A DNA stretch of 64,000 nucleotides, taken from NCBI GenBank assembly GCA_963778895.1, contig CAVZVZ010000001.1, positions 372,001-436,000 on the forward strand, written 5' to 3'. Every line of letters begins with the position of its first letter. Positions within the stretch are counted from its first letter, which is position 1. The notes beneath the pieces are model-generated. The model worked only from the letters and a program-made list of their open reading frames with translations, did no database searches and had not been told where the DNA came from. Below are positions 55,664-64,000 of this stretch, piece after piece. This DNA comes from CAVZVZ01 sp963778895. GTDB lineage: Bacteria > Actinomycetota > Acidimicrobiia > Acidimicrobiales > Acidimicrobilacustridaceae. The position numbers and the translations under genes are program-made.

Positions 55664-56413
55664 TCAGGAGACGGCCGCTTGCAGGATCTCGTCGGGCACG
55701 TCGAAGTTGGCGTAGACGTCTTGCACGTCGTCGAGCTCTTCCAGTGCGTCGATCAGCCGCAACACGGATTTGGCGGCATCGGCGGTGTCGAGAGGCACGG
55801 TGCTGGTGGCCAGCATGGTCGAATCGGCCGAGTCGAAGGCCACGCCCGCTTCGGTGAGCGCGTCGCGCACCGCGGGAAGGTCGTGCGGCGCGCTGGTGAG
55901 GCGCCACGTGTCGCCTTCGTCGACCAGGTCCTCGGCGCCGGCGTCGAGGCTCGCCATCATGATGTCGTCCTCTTCCACCGTGCGGGGCAGGATCACGACG
56001 CCCTTGCGCTCGAACTGCCACGCCACCGCGCCGGGCTCGGCGATCGATCCGCCGAACTTCTTCAGCACGCCGCGCACATCGGCACCCGTGCGGTTCCGAT
56101 TGTCGGTCAACACGTCGACGAGCACCGCCACGCCGTGTGGCGCGTAGCCCTCGTACGTGACCGGCTCGTAGCGCACGCCCTCGAGCTCACCCGAACCGCG
56201 CTTGATGGCGCGCTCGATCGTGTCGAGCGGCACCGACGAGTCGCTCGCCTTCTGGTACATCGTGCGCAACGTGGCGTTGGCGTCGAGGTCGCTGCCGCCT
56301 TCGCGTGCCGCCACCTCGACCTGGCGGATCAACTTGGCGAAGAGCTTGGCGCGCGCCTTGTCGGCGGCACCCTTCTTGTGCTTGATCGTCGCCCACTTCG
56401 AATGGCCGGACAT
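55664..56413 (-). CDS. yebC: YebC/PmpR family translational factor
   Basis: 249 residues. MSGHSKWATIKHKKGAADKA is the canonical N-terminus; FAKLIRQVEVAAREGGSD, NRNRTGADVRGVLKKFGGS and the acidic end FDVPDEILQAAVS are family signatures. Long described as a transcriptional regulator; recent work on the family points to relief of ribosome stalling at prolines. Downstream of pdxS-pdxT as in other actinobacteria. Confidence 0.95.
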   Translation of the reverse strand: MSGHSKWATIKHKKGAADKARAKLFAKLIRQVEVAAREGGSDLDANATLRTMYQKASDSSVPLDTIERAIKRGSGELEGVRYEPVTYEGYAPHGVAVLVDVLTDNRNRTGADVRGVLKKFGGSIAEPGAVAWQFERKGVVILPRTVEEDDIMMASLDAGAEDLVDEGDTWRLTSAPHDLPAVRDALTEAGVAFDSADSTMLATSTVPLDTADAAKSVLRLIDALEELDDVQDVYANFDVPDEILQAAVS

Positions 56414-56415
56414 CC

Positions 56416-56992
56416 CTACTCCCCTACCATCGACAAGAACAGCTCGTGCAGGCGCGTGTCGTCGGACAGTTCGGGATGGAACGCCGACGCCATCACCGGT
56501 CCCTGCCGCACGAGCACGGCTTTTCCGTCGACCTCGGCCAGCACCTCGACGCCCGGCGCCGGTGCGCTCCACCTGCGGGGCGCGAATGAAGACCGCGTGC
56601 ATCGGCCCGCCGGCCAATCCCTGCACGTCGAGATCGGCCTCGAACGAATCGGCCTGGCGCCCGAAGGCGTTGCGGCGCACGTCGATGTCGAGCACACCGA
56701 AGCTGCGCTGGTCGTCGCGCCCGTCGAGCACGTTGGTGGCCAGAAGGATCATGCCCGCGCAGGTTCCCAGAGCCGGGAGCCCGCCCGCAAGCTTGTCGGC
56801 AATCGGCGCGCGCAGCTCAGTGGCGTCGAGCATCAACGAGATCGTGGTCGACTCGCCACCGGGGATGACCAGCGCGTCGATGTCGACGACGTCGGCCGGC
56901 GTGCGCACCTCGTGCGCGGCCACGCCGAGCGCATCGAACACACGGGCGTGGCGTGCGAAGGCACCTTGTAACGCGAGGACCCCGACCTTCAG
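56416..56992 (-). CDS. pdxT: Pyridoxal 5'-phosphate synthase glutaminase subunit (one frame break)
   Basis: Supplies ammonia to PdxS. Class I amidotransferase: VGVLALQGAFARHARVFDA start, VIPGGESTTISLML, nucleophile Cys in GTCAGMILLA, and the His/Glu pair in MASAFHPELSDD. Frame changes near 56568 (expected IRAPQVERAPAPGVEVLAEV). No ATG, GTG or TTG precedes the conserved start; AGGAG lies 6 bases before CTG at 56992, which may be the initiator, unless a base is misread. Ten bases after the pdxS stop codon. About 192 residues. Confidence 0.88.
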
Positions 56993-57001
56993 CGTGCGCT
57001 C

Positions 57002-57919
57002 CTACCAACCGCGTTCGGCGAGCTTGGTGTCGAGCCCGTCGATCTCGAGGCCGGGCATGGCGCCACCGAGACCGTGGCTCACCTTGGTGAGGATCGCCGC
57101 GTCGCGATAGTTGGTGGTGGCCTCGACGATGGCCCGCGCCCGACGAGCCGGGTCGTCACTCTTGAAGATGCCCGAACCGACGAACACCGCTTGCGCACCG
57201 AGCTGCATGACGAGCGATGCATCGGCCGGCGTGGCGATGCCGCCGGCACAGAACAGCGGCACGGGCAGCACGCCCGTCTCGGCCACCTCTTGCACGAGCG
57301 GCAGTGGCGCCTGCAGTTGCTTGGCCCAGTCGAACAGCTCGGCGCTGTCGGCCTGGGTGATCTTGCGGATGTCGCCGAGGATCGAGCGCAAGTGGCGCAC
57401 GGCTTCGACGATGTTGCCGGTGCCGGCCTCGCCCTTCGAGCGAATCATGGCGGCACCCTCGCTGATGCGGCGCAGCGCCTCACCGAGGTTGGTCGCGCCG
57501 CACACGAACGGGATGGTGAAGAGCCACTTGTCGATGTGGTGCGCTTCGTCGGCCGGGGTGAGCACTTCGCTCTCGTCGATGTAGTCGACGCCCAGCTCCT
57601 GCAGGATCTGCGCCTCGGCGAAGTGCCCGATGCGGGCCTTGGCCATCACGGGCACGGTCACTTGGGCCTGGATGCCCTCGATCATCTCCGGGTCGCTCAT
57701 GCGGGCGACACCACCGTCACGGCGGATGTCGGACGGCACCCGCTCGAGCGCCATCACGGCGCTGGCGCCGGCGTCCTCGGCGATCTTGGCCTGTTCGGCG
57801 TCGACGACGTCCATGATGACGCCGCCGGAGAGCATCTCGGCGAGGCCTCGCTTCACGAGCTGGGTACCGGTCTCCCGGTCCAGGCCTCGCGACGAGCCCG
57901 CGGTGGTCCCTTCAGTCAT
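57002..57919 (-). CDS. pdxS: Pyridoxal 5'-phosphate synthase lyase subunit
   Basis: Builds PLP from ribose 5-phosphate, glyceraldehyde 3-phosphate and ammonia. 305 residues, very conserved. KRGLAEMLSGGVIMDVVDAE, catalytic Lys in PVMAKARIGHF, the second Lys region MIRSKGEAGTGNIVEAVRH and GSGIFKSDDPARRARAIVEA are intact. ATG at 57919. Forms the PLP synthase with PdxT downstream. Confidence 0.97.
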   Translation of the reverse strand: MTEGTTAGSSRGLDRETGTQLVKRGLAEMLSGGVIMDVVDAEQAKIAEDAGASAVMALERVPSDIRRDGGVARMSDPEMIEGIQAQVTVPVMAKARIGHFAEAQILQELGVDYIDESEVLTPADEAHHIDKWLFTIPFVCGATNLGEALRRISEGAAMIRSKGEAGTGNIVEAVRHLRSILGDIRKITQADSAELFDWAKQLQAPLPLVQEVAETGVLPVPLFCAGGIATPADASLVMQLGAQAVFVGSGIFKSDDPARRARAIVEATTNYRDAAILTKVSHGLGGAMPGLEIDGLDTKLAERGW

Positions 57920-57977
57920 GGGCGTCAGTCTACGGTCACCCGACCGGGTGACCGGCCGTCGAATTCCGATGATCGGG

Positions 57978-59086
57978 CTAGCGGCGCAGCTCCAGCAGCG
58001 AGCCGGCCGTCTCGGGATCGATCGGGGTCGCAGCCGAGCCGGTCTCGGGCAAGGCCACCCAGGTACGACCGGGCGACAGCTTGATCGGCAGGCCACCCTG
58101 ATCGACGAGCTCCCAGCCCGACAGCGCCGTGGGTCGCTTCCAGCGACCGACGATGGCTTTGCCGTCGGTCAGCACCACCGCGTCGCCCTCACCCGTGCTG
58201 ATGGCCATGGGCGAACGGGCGTCGGACGGGCTCTGGCCGTACTCGAGGAACATGATGACGACGTTCTGCGGTGCGACCTGCACACCGTTGCCGTCGACGG
58301 TCGCGCTGTCGGGACGCGGGTGCGATTCGTCGACCTGGAAACGATCCCAGCCACCTCGCTCGGCGTCCCACACGTAGTCGGCCCGCACGCCCCCACCGAA
58401 GTCGACGACGTAGCCCGGCGCCGGCAGCGCGCCGCCGGTGTAGGGCTCGAACGGGGCGCGGTAGGTGAACAACGGCGGCGGGGCGCCCGCACCAGCCGGC
58501 GCGGCATCGGTGAGCAAGCCCGAGATGTTCGTGTAGAGGTTGTGCGGTGCCTTACGACTGTTGTCGCGGTGGTACTGCCCGGGCACCTGCGTCCTGACCG
58601 GCGTTCACGAGGAAGCCGTTGTCCACCGCGGTGTGCACCTCGCTCGTGACACCCGGGTTCGCGCCCGACCACGCGATCAGAGGAGCACCGAGGTTCGCGA
58701 GCAGTTCGATGTCGGAGCTGCGCGCCGAACGAACGGGCCCGACCGTGTCGGGTGTCTGCGATTGGAACACCACCGCGTAACGAGTGATGCCTTCGACCAA
58801 CAGCTCGTACACCACGTCGGCTTCGTTGATGCCGGTCTGCGGCCGGCGCGTCGGGGCTGTTGTCCATCTTCACGACAACGGCGGGATGTTGCGCGAGCCC
58901 GAGGTCGGCGACGGGTACACCGGTGAGCGGGTACACGGGCGGCGGTGGCGCCGACGTCGTAGTCGCGTCGCCCTTGGTCGTGGGTGACGCGCCCGCTTCG
59001 ACGGGCTTGTCGTTCGACTTGCCGCACGCCGCTACGAACACGAGCGTGAGCGTGACGGCAACGATCTGAATTGGACGGCGACGCAC
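57978..59086 (-). CDS. DUF3048 (YerB-like) lipoprotein (two frame breaks)
   Basis: Signal peptide and lipobox IVAVTLTLVFVAACGKSN (Cys21), then a Thr/Pro-rich linker and the DUF3048 domain: YPLTGVPVADLGLAQHPAVV, VVKMDNSPDA, YELLVEGITRYAVVFQSQ, VGPVRSARSSDIELLANLGA, YTNISGLLTDAAPA, and the C-terminal part GQSPSDARSPMAISTGEGDA. Frames change near 58850 and 58590. About 370 residues. The family is a secreted or membrane-anchored protein of unknown function. Confidence 0.85.
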
Positions 59087-59317
59087 TGGTGCACTCCCTC
59101 CACCTGTAGGTGGCTGCGGTCTCCGCCCGCGAGGCAGCAGAACTGTAAGGATCAGTACGCGTCAGGTGGTGGATACCGGACGCTCCGCGGGCAACGGAAG
59201 CGGCGCAATGTAGGAGGTCTTCGCGGACCCGCGACCAGTCAGGCGCGGTGGTCGTTTGCCACATGCGTAGCGCCCGCAGCAAGCAGGTTCGACAAGCGAC
59301 TACATCTGCGCCTCGGA

Positions 59318-60223
59318 TCACATCTCACGGAGTGCGGCGATGCGTTCCTCGATGGGCGGGTGCGTGTCGAACAGGTGCGAGAACCGGCTCTTGCGCTCGC
59401 TGTCGCCGCTGTAGTGATCCATCGGCTCCTCGATCCAGAGGTGCGCGGTGGCGCGGTTGTTCTCGCGCACGACCGTGTGATCGTCCTTCAACTTCTCGAG
59501 CGCGGAGATCAGACCGGGTGGATACCGCGTGATCTCGATGGCGGAGATGTCGGCCAGCGCTTCGCGTCGTCGACTGACCGCGAACTGCATGAGCGTGGCC
59601 GCGATCGGCGCCAGCACGATGAACACCAACGCGATGATGGCGATGATCGGGTTGCCACCGTTGTCGTTGCTGCTCCGGTTGCGCCCGCCGCCGAAGATCA
59701 TGAAGCGAATCCCGAGCTCGGACAGCAGGGCGATCGCGCCGACCATCACGACGGCCAGCGTCGACACCAGGATGTCGTAGTTCTTGATGTGGCTCAGCTC
59801 GTGAGCCAGCACACCTTCGAGCTCGATGCGGTTCATCTTGTCGAGCAGCCCGGACGTGACCGCGATGGCCGCGTTCTTCGGGTTGCGCCCGGTGGCGAAG
59901 GCGTTGGGCGCCGGGTCGTCGATGATGTACAGCCGAGGCATGGGCAGGCCGGTGCCGATGCACAGGCCCTCGACCAGGTTGTAGAGCCGGGCGTACGCCT
60001 CCGGGTCGGCCGGCTTGGCCCGGTTGACCGCCAGCGCGACCTTGTCGGAGTTCCAGTACGAGCCGATCGTCAGCCCGAACGCGAGCACGACCGCGACGAC
60101 GACACCGAACCATCCGGCTTTGAAGAGCCAGACGAACACGGCGCAGACAAGGGTGAGGAACAGGGCGAACCCCACGATCAAGATCGCGGAACGTCGCTTG
60201 TTCTGCTTTACCTGGTCGTACAG
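59318..60223 (-). CDS. htpX: M48 zinc metalloprotease HtpX
   Basis: Membrane protease for quality control of membrane proteins. N-terminal YDQVKQNKRRSAILIVGF and two transmembrane helices, DPAPNAFATGRNPKNAAIAV, the zinc motif LAHELSHIKNYD and the third-ligand region SRRREALADISAIEITRYPP, ending LFDTHPPIEERIAALREM. The conserved N-terminus begins at CTG 60223, with GGAG six bases upstream; TTG 60181 is the next option but would delete 14 conserved residues. Follows lemA by 12 bases, a common lemA-htpX pair. Confidence 0.92.
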   Translation of the reverse strand: MYDQVKQNKRRSAILIVGFALFLTLVCAVFVWLFKAGWFGVVVAVVLAFGLTIGSYWNSDKVALAVNRAKPADPEAYARLYNLVEGLCIGTGLPMPRLYIIDDPAPNAFATGRNPKNAAIAVTSGLLDKMNRIELEGVLAHELSHIKNYDILVSTLAVVMVGAIALLSELGIRFMIFGGGRNRSSNDNGGNPIIAIIALVFIVLAPIAATLMQFAVSRRREALADISAIEITRYPPGLISALEKLKDDHTVVRENNRATAHLWIEEPMDHYSGDSERKSRFSHLFDTHPPIEERIAALREM

Positions 60224-60235
60224 AACGGGCTCCGG

Positions 60236-60787
60236 TCAGAACGTGACTTTGACGGGGCCCCGAGACTCGTCGTCAGCCTCGAAGAACTCGCGTGGCACGA
60301 AGTGGAACGGCCCGGCGATCAACATGTTCGGGAACGACTGGATCTTCGTGTTGTAGGCCTAGACCTGGTCGTTGTAGAACTGCCGCGCGTAGGCGATGCG
60401 ACCTTCGGTGCCGCTCAGCTCTTCCTGCAGGTTGAGGAAGTTCTGGTTCGCCTTCAGGTCGGGGTAGGCCTCGGACACCGCGAACAGCGACTTCAGTGCG
60501 CCGCTCAGGACGTTCTCGGCTTCGGCCTGCTGCTGGGGGCCTTGCGCGCCGATCGCCATGTTGCGGGCCTGGGTGACACCTTCGAGCGTTTCGCGCTCGT
60601 GGGTCGCATAGCCCTTCACGGTTTCGACGAGGTTGGGGATGAGGTCGTATCGCCGCTTGAGTTGCACGTCGATCTGGGACCAGGCCGCATCGATCCGGTT
60701 TCGCAGCCGGACGAGCGAGTTGTACATGGCGATGGCCACGATCACGAGCAGCACGACGATCCCGACGAGGATCAGTGCGATCAACAT
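60236..60787 (-). CDS. lemA: LemA family protein (in-frame amber codon)
   Basis: Single N-terminal transmembrane helix (ALILVGIVVLLVIVAIAMYN) and the LemA helical domain: LRNRIDAAWSQIDVQLKRR, YDLIPNLVETVKGYATHE, ETLEGVTQARN and LQEELSGTEGRIAYARQFYN. An in-frame TAG at 60359-60361 interrupts codon 143, yet the conserved end continues without a frame change: AYNTKIQSFPNMLIAGPFHF then REFFEADDESRG, stop at 60236. One substitution (for example from AAG or CAG) explains it. Total 183 residues. Function of LemA is not established. Confidence 0.88.
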
Positions 60788-60794
60788 GGCGGCA

Positions 60795-61882
60795 TCATAC
60801 CGAGGTCGCCCGCTCCACCACGGTGCAGTAGAGGTCCAAATAGACCTCGGCCAGGTGTTCCATGGAGAACTCGGCCGCCCGGGCCTCGCCGGAGGTCACC
60901 AGATGACCTCGCAGGGTCCGATCGGTGAGCACCCGCTGCAGCGCCGCGGCCAGGGCCGCCACGTCGCCCGGCGGCACCAGCAGCGCATCGCGGTCGGCGC
61001 GGGCCACGTTGGCGTAGCCGGGCAGGTCGCTCGCGACCACGGCGGTCTCGGCGGCCATGCCTTCGAGCAGGACGACGCCGAAGGACTCGCCGTGCAGCGA
61101 CGGGGCGCAGAACACGTCGGCGCCCCGCATGCGACGGGCCTTCTCGTCGTCGGTGATCCGACCCAACCACGTGATGCGGGGATCGCCGGCGGTGCGGGCT
61201 CGCAACGATGCGGTCTCGGGCCCGTCGCCGCCGATCCACAACCGCACGTTCGCAGGCAGGTGGTTCATGGCGTCGAGCAGGACGGCCAGACCCTTGCGCG
61301 GTTCGTGACGACCGATGAAGAAGATGGTGGGCCCGTCGGTGCGAGTACGGGTCGGCCTTGCTGAAGGTCGGCCGTCTCGACGCCGTTGAAGGTGCGCACG
61401 TAGTCGCCCGCCAGGGTCTCGCGGGCCATCCGCTCGGCGTCGGCCGACACCGCGCAGCGCATGTCGAGCCGACGGGCCACGCGGCGCACGATCGGTTGGA
61501 AGGCCTGATAGGCCGCGCTGCCACCGGCGGCGTGGAAGGTGGCGATCAGCGGCTGGGACTTGAACAGCAATGCCGTGTGCGTCGGCCCCGGGCAGAACGG
61601 CTCGTGCAGGTGCACGATGTCGAAGGCTTCGTCGCGCAACGCGCGGATGGTGCGCAACTGGGCCGGGATGTCCGGGGCGATCGGAGCGATCGATCCGTTG
61701 GCGGCCGTCGGCAAGCTGTTGCCGAGCGGCGTGACGCCGGCGTCGGGAGGCGGACCGTCGCACGGAGCGAGCACGCGGGTGTCGTGCCCGAGCTGTCGAA
61801 GCGTCCGGGCCAAACCCAGCACCTGTCCCTGGACACCACCAGGGATGGTGAGGCTGTAGGGGCAAATGAGGCCGACCCGCAT
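60795..61882 (-). CDS. pimA: PimA-like phosphatidylinositol mannosyltransferase, GT4 (two compensating frame breaks)
   Basis: GT-B glycosyltransferase that puts the first mannose on phosphatidylinositol. VGLICPYSLTIPGGVQGQVL has the GGVQ acceptor/donor loop; FDIVHLHEPFCPG and LIATFHAAGGS follow; the donor domain has FFIGRHEPRKGLAVLLDA and the Ex7E motif ESFGVVLLE. Frames change near 61370 and 61345. About 362 residues. ATG at 61882 begins MRVGLICPYS. Last gene of pgsA-like, acyltransferase, pimA, the same order as in mycobacteria. Confidence 0.85.
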
Positions 61883-61893
61883 CGGGCGCAACG

Positions 61894-62954
61894 CTAGCCC
61901 GTGGCGGTGCGGTTGACCGAAGGTGGGGGCTCAGGCTCCGAGAGCCCGCGGCGTGCGGAGGAACTAGCCGATGCTCGCCGGCGGCGGACGTTCGTGCCGG
62001 GTGCGCACGGCTTGCCGATGGCTTCGAGGGCGTCGTAGTCGCTCGGCCAGTTCGGCTGTTGCAGGTGCCATTGCTCGGGCGCGGTGCGGATCAGACGCTT
62101 CGAGCCGATCGGCCAACTCCTGGGTGATGCGGCCGACGTCGTCGCGGAATCGGCCCTGGCGCTCGGTCGAGACCGGCGGCCCGACGATCGCGCGATGTCC
62201 ACCGCGGCCTTCGAAGTACACGGCCGTCGGCAGCAGCGGCGCGCCGGTGCGCAGCGCCAGCGTGGCGGGCCCCGCCGGCATCGTCGTCTGTTCACCGAAG
62301 AAGTCGACCGGGATCCCGTCGCCGGCGATGTCGCGATCGGCGAGCAGGCACACGACGTGACGATCCTTGATGGCGCGCAGCACCTCGCCCCCGGCGCTCG
62401 GGCCGAGCGTGATGATGTTGATCCCGAGCCGCCGACGGAACGACGCGAAGAAGTCGAACAGCTCCGGCGGTTCGAGCGCTTCGACGACCACGGTCACCGG
62501 CAAGACCGAGCACCTTGGTGAGCCAGAAGCCGGCCCACTCCCAACCACCGAGGTGCGGCATGACCAAGATCGGACCGATGCCCGCTCGCTCGTGCGTCGT
62601 AGATCTGACCCACGCCGTCGAAAGCAAAGCCGGCGTCGATTCGGCCGGCGACAGGTCGGGAAGCCGGAACGAGTCGATCCAGTACCGGCTGTACGAGCGA
62701 AAGGTCGCGAGCACCGATCGCCGCAACGCCGCGCCGCGATAGCTCGGCCCGTAGACCCGTTGCAGATTGCGTTCGACGATCAGACGCCGTTCGGGCGACA
62801 CCTCGATCGCGATGCGACTCGCCACCTCGGCGCTGATCGTCGACACCTCGCGCGGGACGGTTCGCACGTACGCGGAAGCTGTCTTGTACCCCGCCGAGAC
62901 CGGTTCGAAACCCATGCGTTCAGCCCGTCGACCCGCGCCGGTGCGCGTGGTCAT
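61894..62954 (-). CDS. PatA-like phosphatidylinositol mannoside acyltransferase (several frame breaks)
   Basis: LpxL/HtrB-family membrane acyltransferase. N-terminal GYKTASAYVRTVPREVSTI, then AVYGPSY-like VERNLQRVYGPSYRGAALRR, HX4E catalytic motif ILVMPHLGGWEWAG, VCLLADRDIAGDGIPVDFFG, and the PIM-acyltransferase-type end IRTAPEQWHLQQPNWPSDYD. Frames change near 62620-62590, 62505 and 62100. About 350 residues after repair. Position between the CDP-alcohol phosphatidyltransferase and pimA supports the assignment as acylation of the PIM mannose. Confidence 0.8.
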
Positions 62955-62966
62955 CGAGGCAGAGGT

Positions 62967-63671
62967 CTAGTCGGTCTTGCGGGGGCGACGCTGCCAGGCC
63001 GACGACGTGCGGTTCGCGCCGGTCGAGGCGAGGACCACGCCGGCTCGATCGCCGGTCACGGCGCGGCCGCTTGCTCGGGGTCGGCCGATCGACGCTGGCT
63101 TGGTGCCACACCTTCATGAACCGCTGCACGGCGGTGAACACGGTGAGCACGAGCATCAGGAACAGCATCGGGATGAGCAGCACCGGGAACAGCAGACCGA
63201 TGGCGAGGGCGACGAGCCGTTCGGCCCGCTCCATGAGTGCCGCCGCGGGCGTCGAAGCCGAGCGACTCGGCCTTGGCCCGCTCGTAGGAGATGAGCATCG
63301 ACGCCGCCGAGCACGGCCATGGGCAGCAGCGGCCAGTAGCCGCCGTACTCGCGGGCGAGGTACCAGGCCGTGCCACCGAGCAGGAACGCGTCGGACACCC
63401 GGTCCATGACCGAGTCGAAGAACGCACCGCGCGGCGACGCCGTACCCGACGCCTTGGCCACCGCGCCGTCGAGCACATCGGGGATCGCCGTGAGCAGCAG
63501 CAGCGCGAAGCCGAGCGCGAGGTAGCCGAATCCGATCGCGACCGCGGCGAACACGCTCATGAGCGCGCCGAGCGCGGTGAGATGGTCAGCGGTGATGCCG
63601 GTGCGGCGCAGGCTCACTCCGACCGGGCGCAGACCCTTCTCGAAGCTCGTCCGCCAGCGTCCGTCGAGCAT
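62967..63671 (-). CDS. pgsA: CDP-alcohol phosphatidyltransferase, probable phosphatidylinositol-phosphate synthase (frame breaks)
   Basis: Integral membrane enzyme. ATG at 63671 has AGGAGGAG upstream. The CDP-alcohol motif is DVLDGAVAKASGTASPRG then AFFDSVMDRVSD, so DxxDGxxAK replaces the usual AR pair at one position (Lys for Arg). Frames change near 63310, 63235 and 63025, and translation ends at TAG 62967 after a basic tail. About 235 residues. By operon position (as in mycobacterial pgsA1-PatA-pimA) it most likely makes phosphatidylinositol phosphate rather than phosphatidylglycerol phosphate. Confidence 0.8.
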
Positions 63672-63868
63672 CGGCTCCTCCTGGGGGCCGGGAAATCGGT
63701 CGAAGCGAGGGTACCAGCGCTCCGCCGCGAGTCGTGGACCTGCGTCACGGGCACGGCCGGCCGTCATTCCGACGCGCACGCCGGCGCCCGAGACAGAGCG
63801 AATAAGACCTCATAGGCTGGGCATTCTCGACTCCCGCCCGAACGCTCGGGAGTCGCAGACGAAGGGGG

Positions 63869-64000
63869 ATGTCCGTGAAGCAGGTCCCACCGGAGAAGAT
63901 CCGAAACGTGGCGCTCGTCGGTCACGGCGGCACGGGGAAGACCACCCTCGCCGAGGCGCTGCTCTTCGAATCCGGCGCCATCAGTCGCATGGGCCGGGTC
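63869..64000 (+). CDS. Elongation factor G-like GTPase (5' end only)
   Basis: Truncated by the window end. ATG at 63869 after AAGGGGG. The P-loop is NVALVGHGGTGKTTLAEALL, followed by LFESGAISRMGRV, as in EF-G and its FusA2-like paralogues. The N-terminus SVKQVPPEKIRNVALVGHGG is closer to the EF-G-like paralogue than to canonical EF-G, which usually starts with KxRNIGIxAHID. Divergent from the phosphatidyltransferase gene. Confidence 0.75.
   Translation, partial: MSVKQVPPEKIRNVALVGHGGTGKTTLAEALLFESGAISRMGRV

Noticed and set aside
59087..59317. Possible tRNA or small RNA in the gap between the DUF3048 and htpX genes
   Set aside because: A GGTTCGAC stretch is present, but no matching arms or acceptor stem could be paired; only a short CCACCTGTAGGTGG palindrome remains.
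60359..60361. Pyrrolysine or other recoding at the lemA TAG
   Set aside because: LemA proteins have no such residue, and no pylT/pylS-like genes are in the window; a base change is simpler.
1..64000. CRISPR arrays
   Set aside because: No regularly spaced direct repeats and no cas genes were seen.

Overview
The window reads as a chromosome segment of a high-GC actinobacterium, most plausibly an Acidimicrobiia-like lineage. The evidence is the GC-rich codon use, the many GTG starts and 4-base ATGA/GTGA overlaps, a phosphatidylinositol-mannoside type operon (CDP-alcohol phosphatidyltransferase, PatA-like acyltransferase, PimA-like glycosyltransferase), and a gene order that from memory matches the conserved actinobacterial backbone (nusB-efp-pepQ-aroQBKC, mltG-ruvX-alaS-rarA, aspS-hisS, relA-apt-secFD-yajC, ruvBAC, yebC-pdxTS). 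No RNA gene, CRISPR array, insertion sequence, phage gene or integrase was recognised.

Layout, left to right. 0-6.1 kb: minus-strand pyrimidine operon pyrR-pyrB-pyrC-carA-carB, headed by a PyrR-binding RNA loop and an intrinsic terminator. 6.2-16.1 kb: nusB, efp, an M24 peptidase, the shikimate genes aroQ-aroB-aroK-aroC, a prepilin-type peptidase, a DUF4388 protein, aroE, mltG and ruvX. 16.1-24.7 kb: alaS, two small membrane genes, rarA, an unknown plus-strand membrane-anchored gene, aspS and hisS. 24.7-40.4 kb: an accessory block between hisS and relA. It holds a lipoprotein with an FtsX-like extracellular domain, a zinc-ribbon/Asn-Gly-rich protein, an IclR regulator with an amidohydrolase and a Rieske oxygenase, a secreted anchor-L/Ig-like protein followed by a 24-codon peptide gene, a secreted metalloprotease, a degenerate M48-like gene, a phosphotransferase, an acetyltransferase and an asparagine-synthetase-like ligase. 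40.5-51 kb: relA, apt, secF, secD, yajC, tgt, queA, ruvB, ruvA, ruvC. 51-55.6 kb: an ABC exporter, an AbiEi/DUF559-like gene bounded by two palindromic repeats, a peroxiredoxin and a sulfotransferase-like gene. 55.6-64 kb: yebC, pdxT, pdxS, a DUF3048 lipoprotein, htpX, lemA, the mannoside operon and the start of an EF-G-like GTPase gene.

Three local structures stand out. Copies of the last 15 codons of relA, each with its stop codon, recur at about 37.5 and 38.3 kb to the left of the intact relA, as an integration site used repeatedly would leave. A 24-codon gene at 31.4 kb fits the published lasso-peptide leader pattern exactly but has almost no core, and a lone asparagine-synthetase-like ligase lies 7 kb away. 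The AbiEi/DUF559-like gene sits between two 49-bp palindromic repeats.

Reading caution: about two dozen genes, including essential ones (alaS with six breaks, carB, aroB), lose frame through single-base gains or losses, while other stretches (about 40.4-51 kb and 19-24.7 kb) are clean. This looks mainly like uncorrected indels in the assembly, so broken genes are annotated across the break as one gene unless there is separate evidence of decay.
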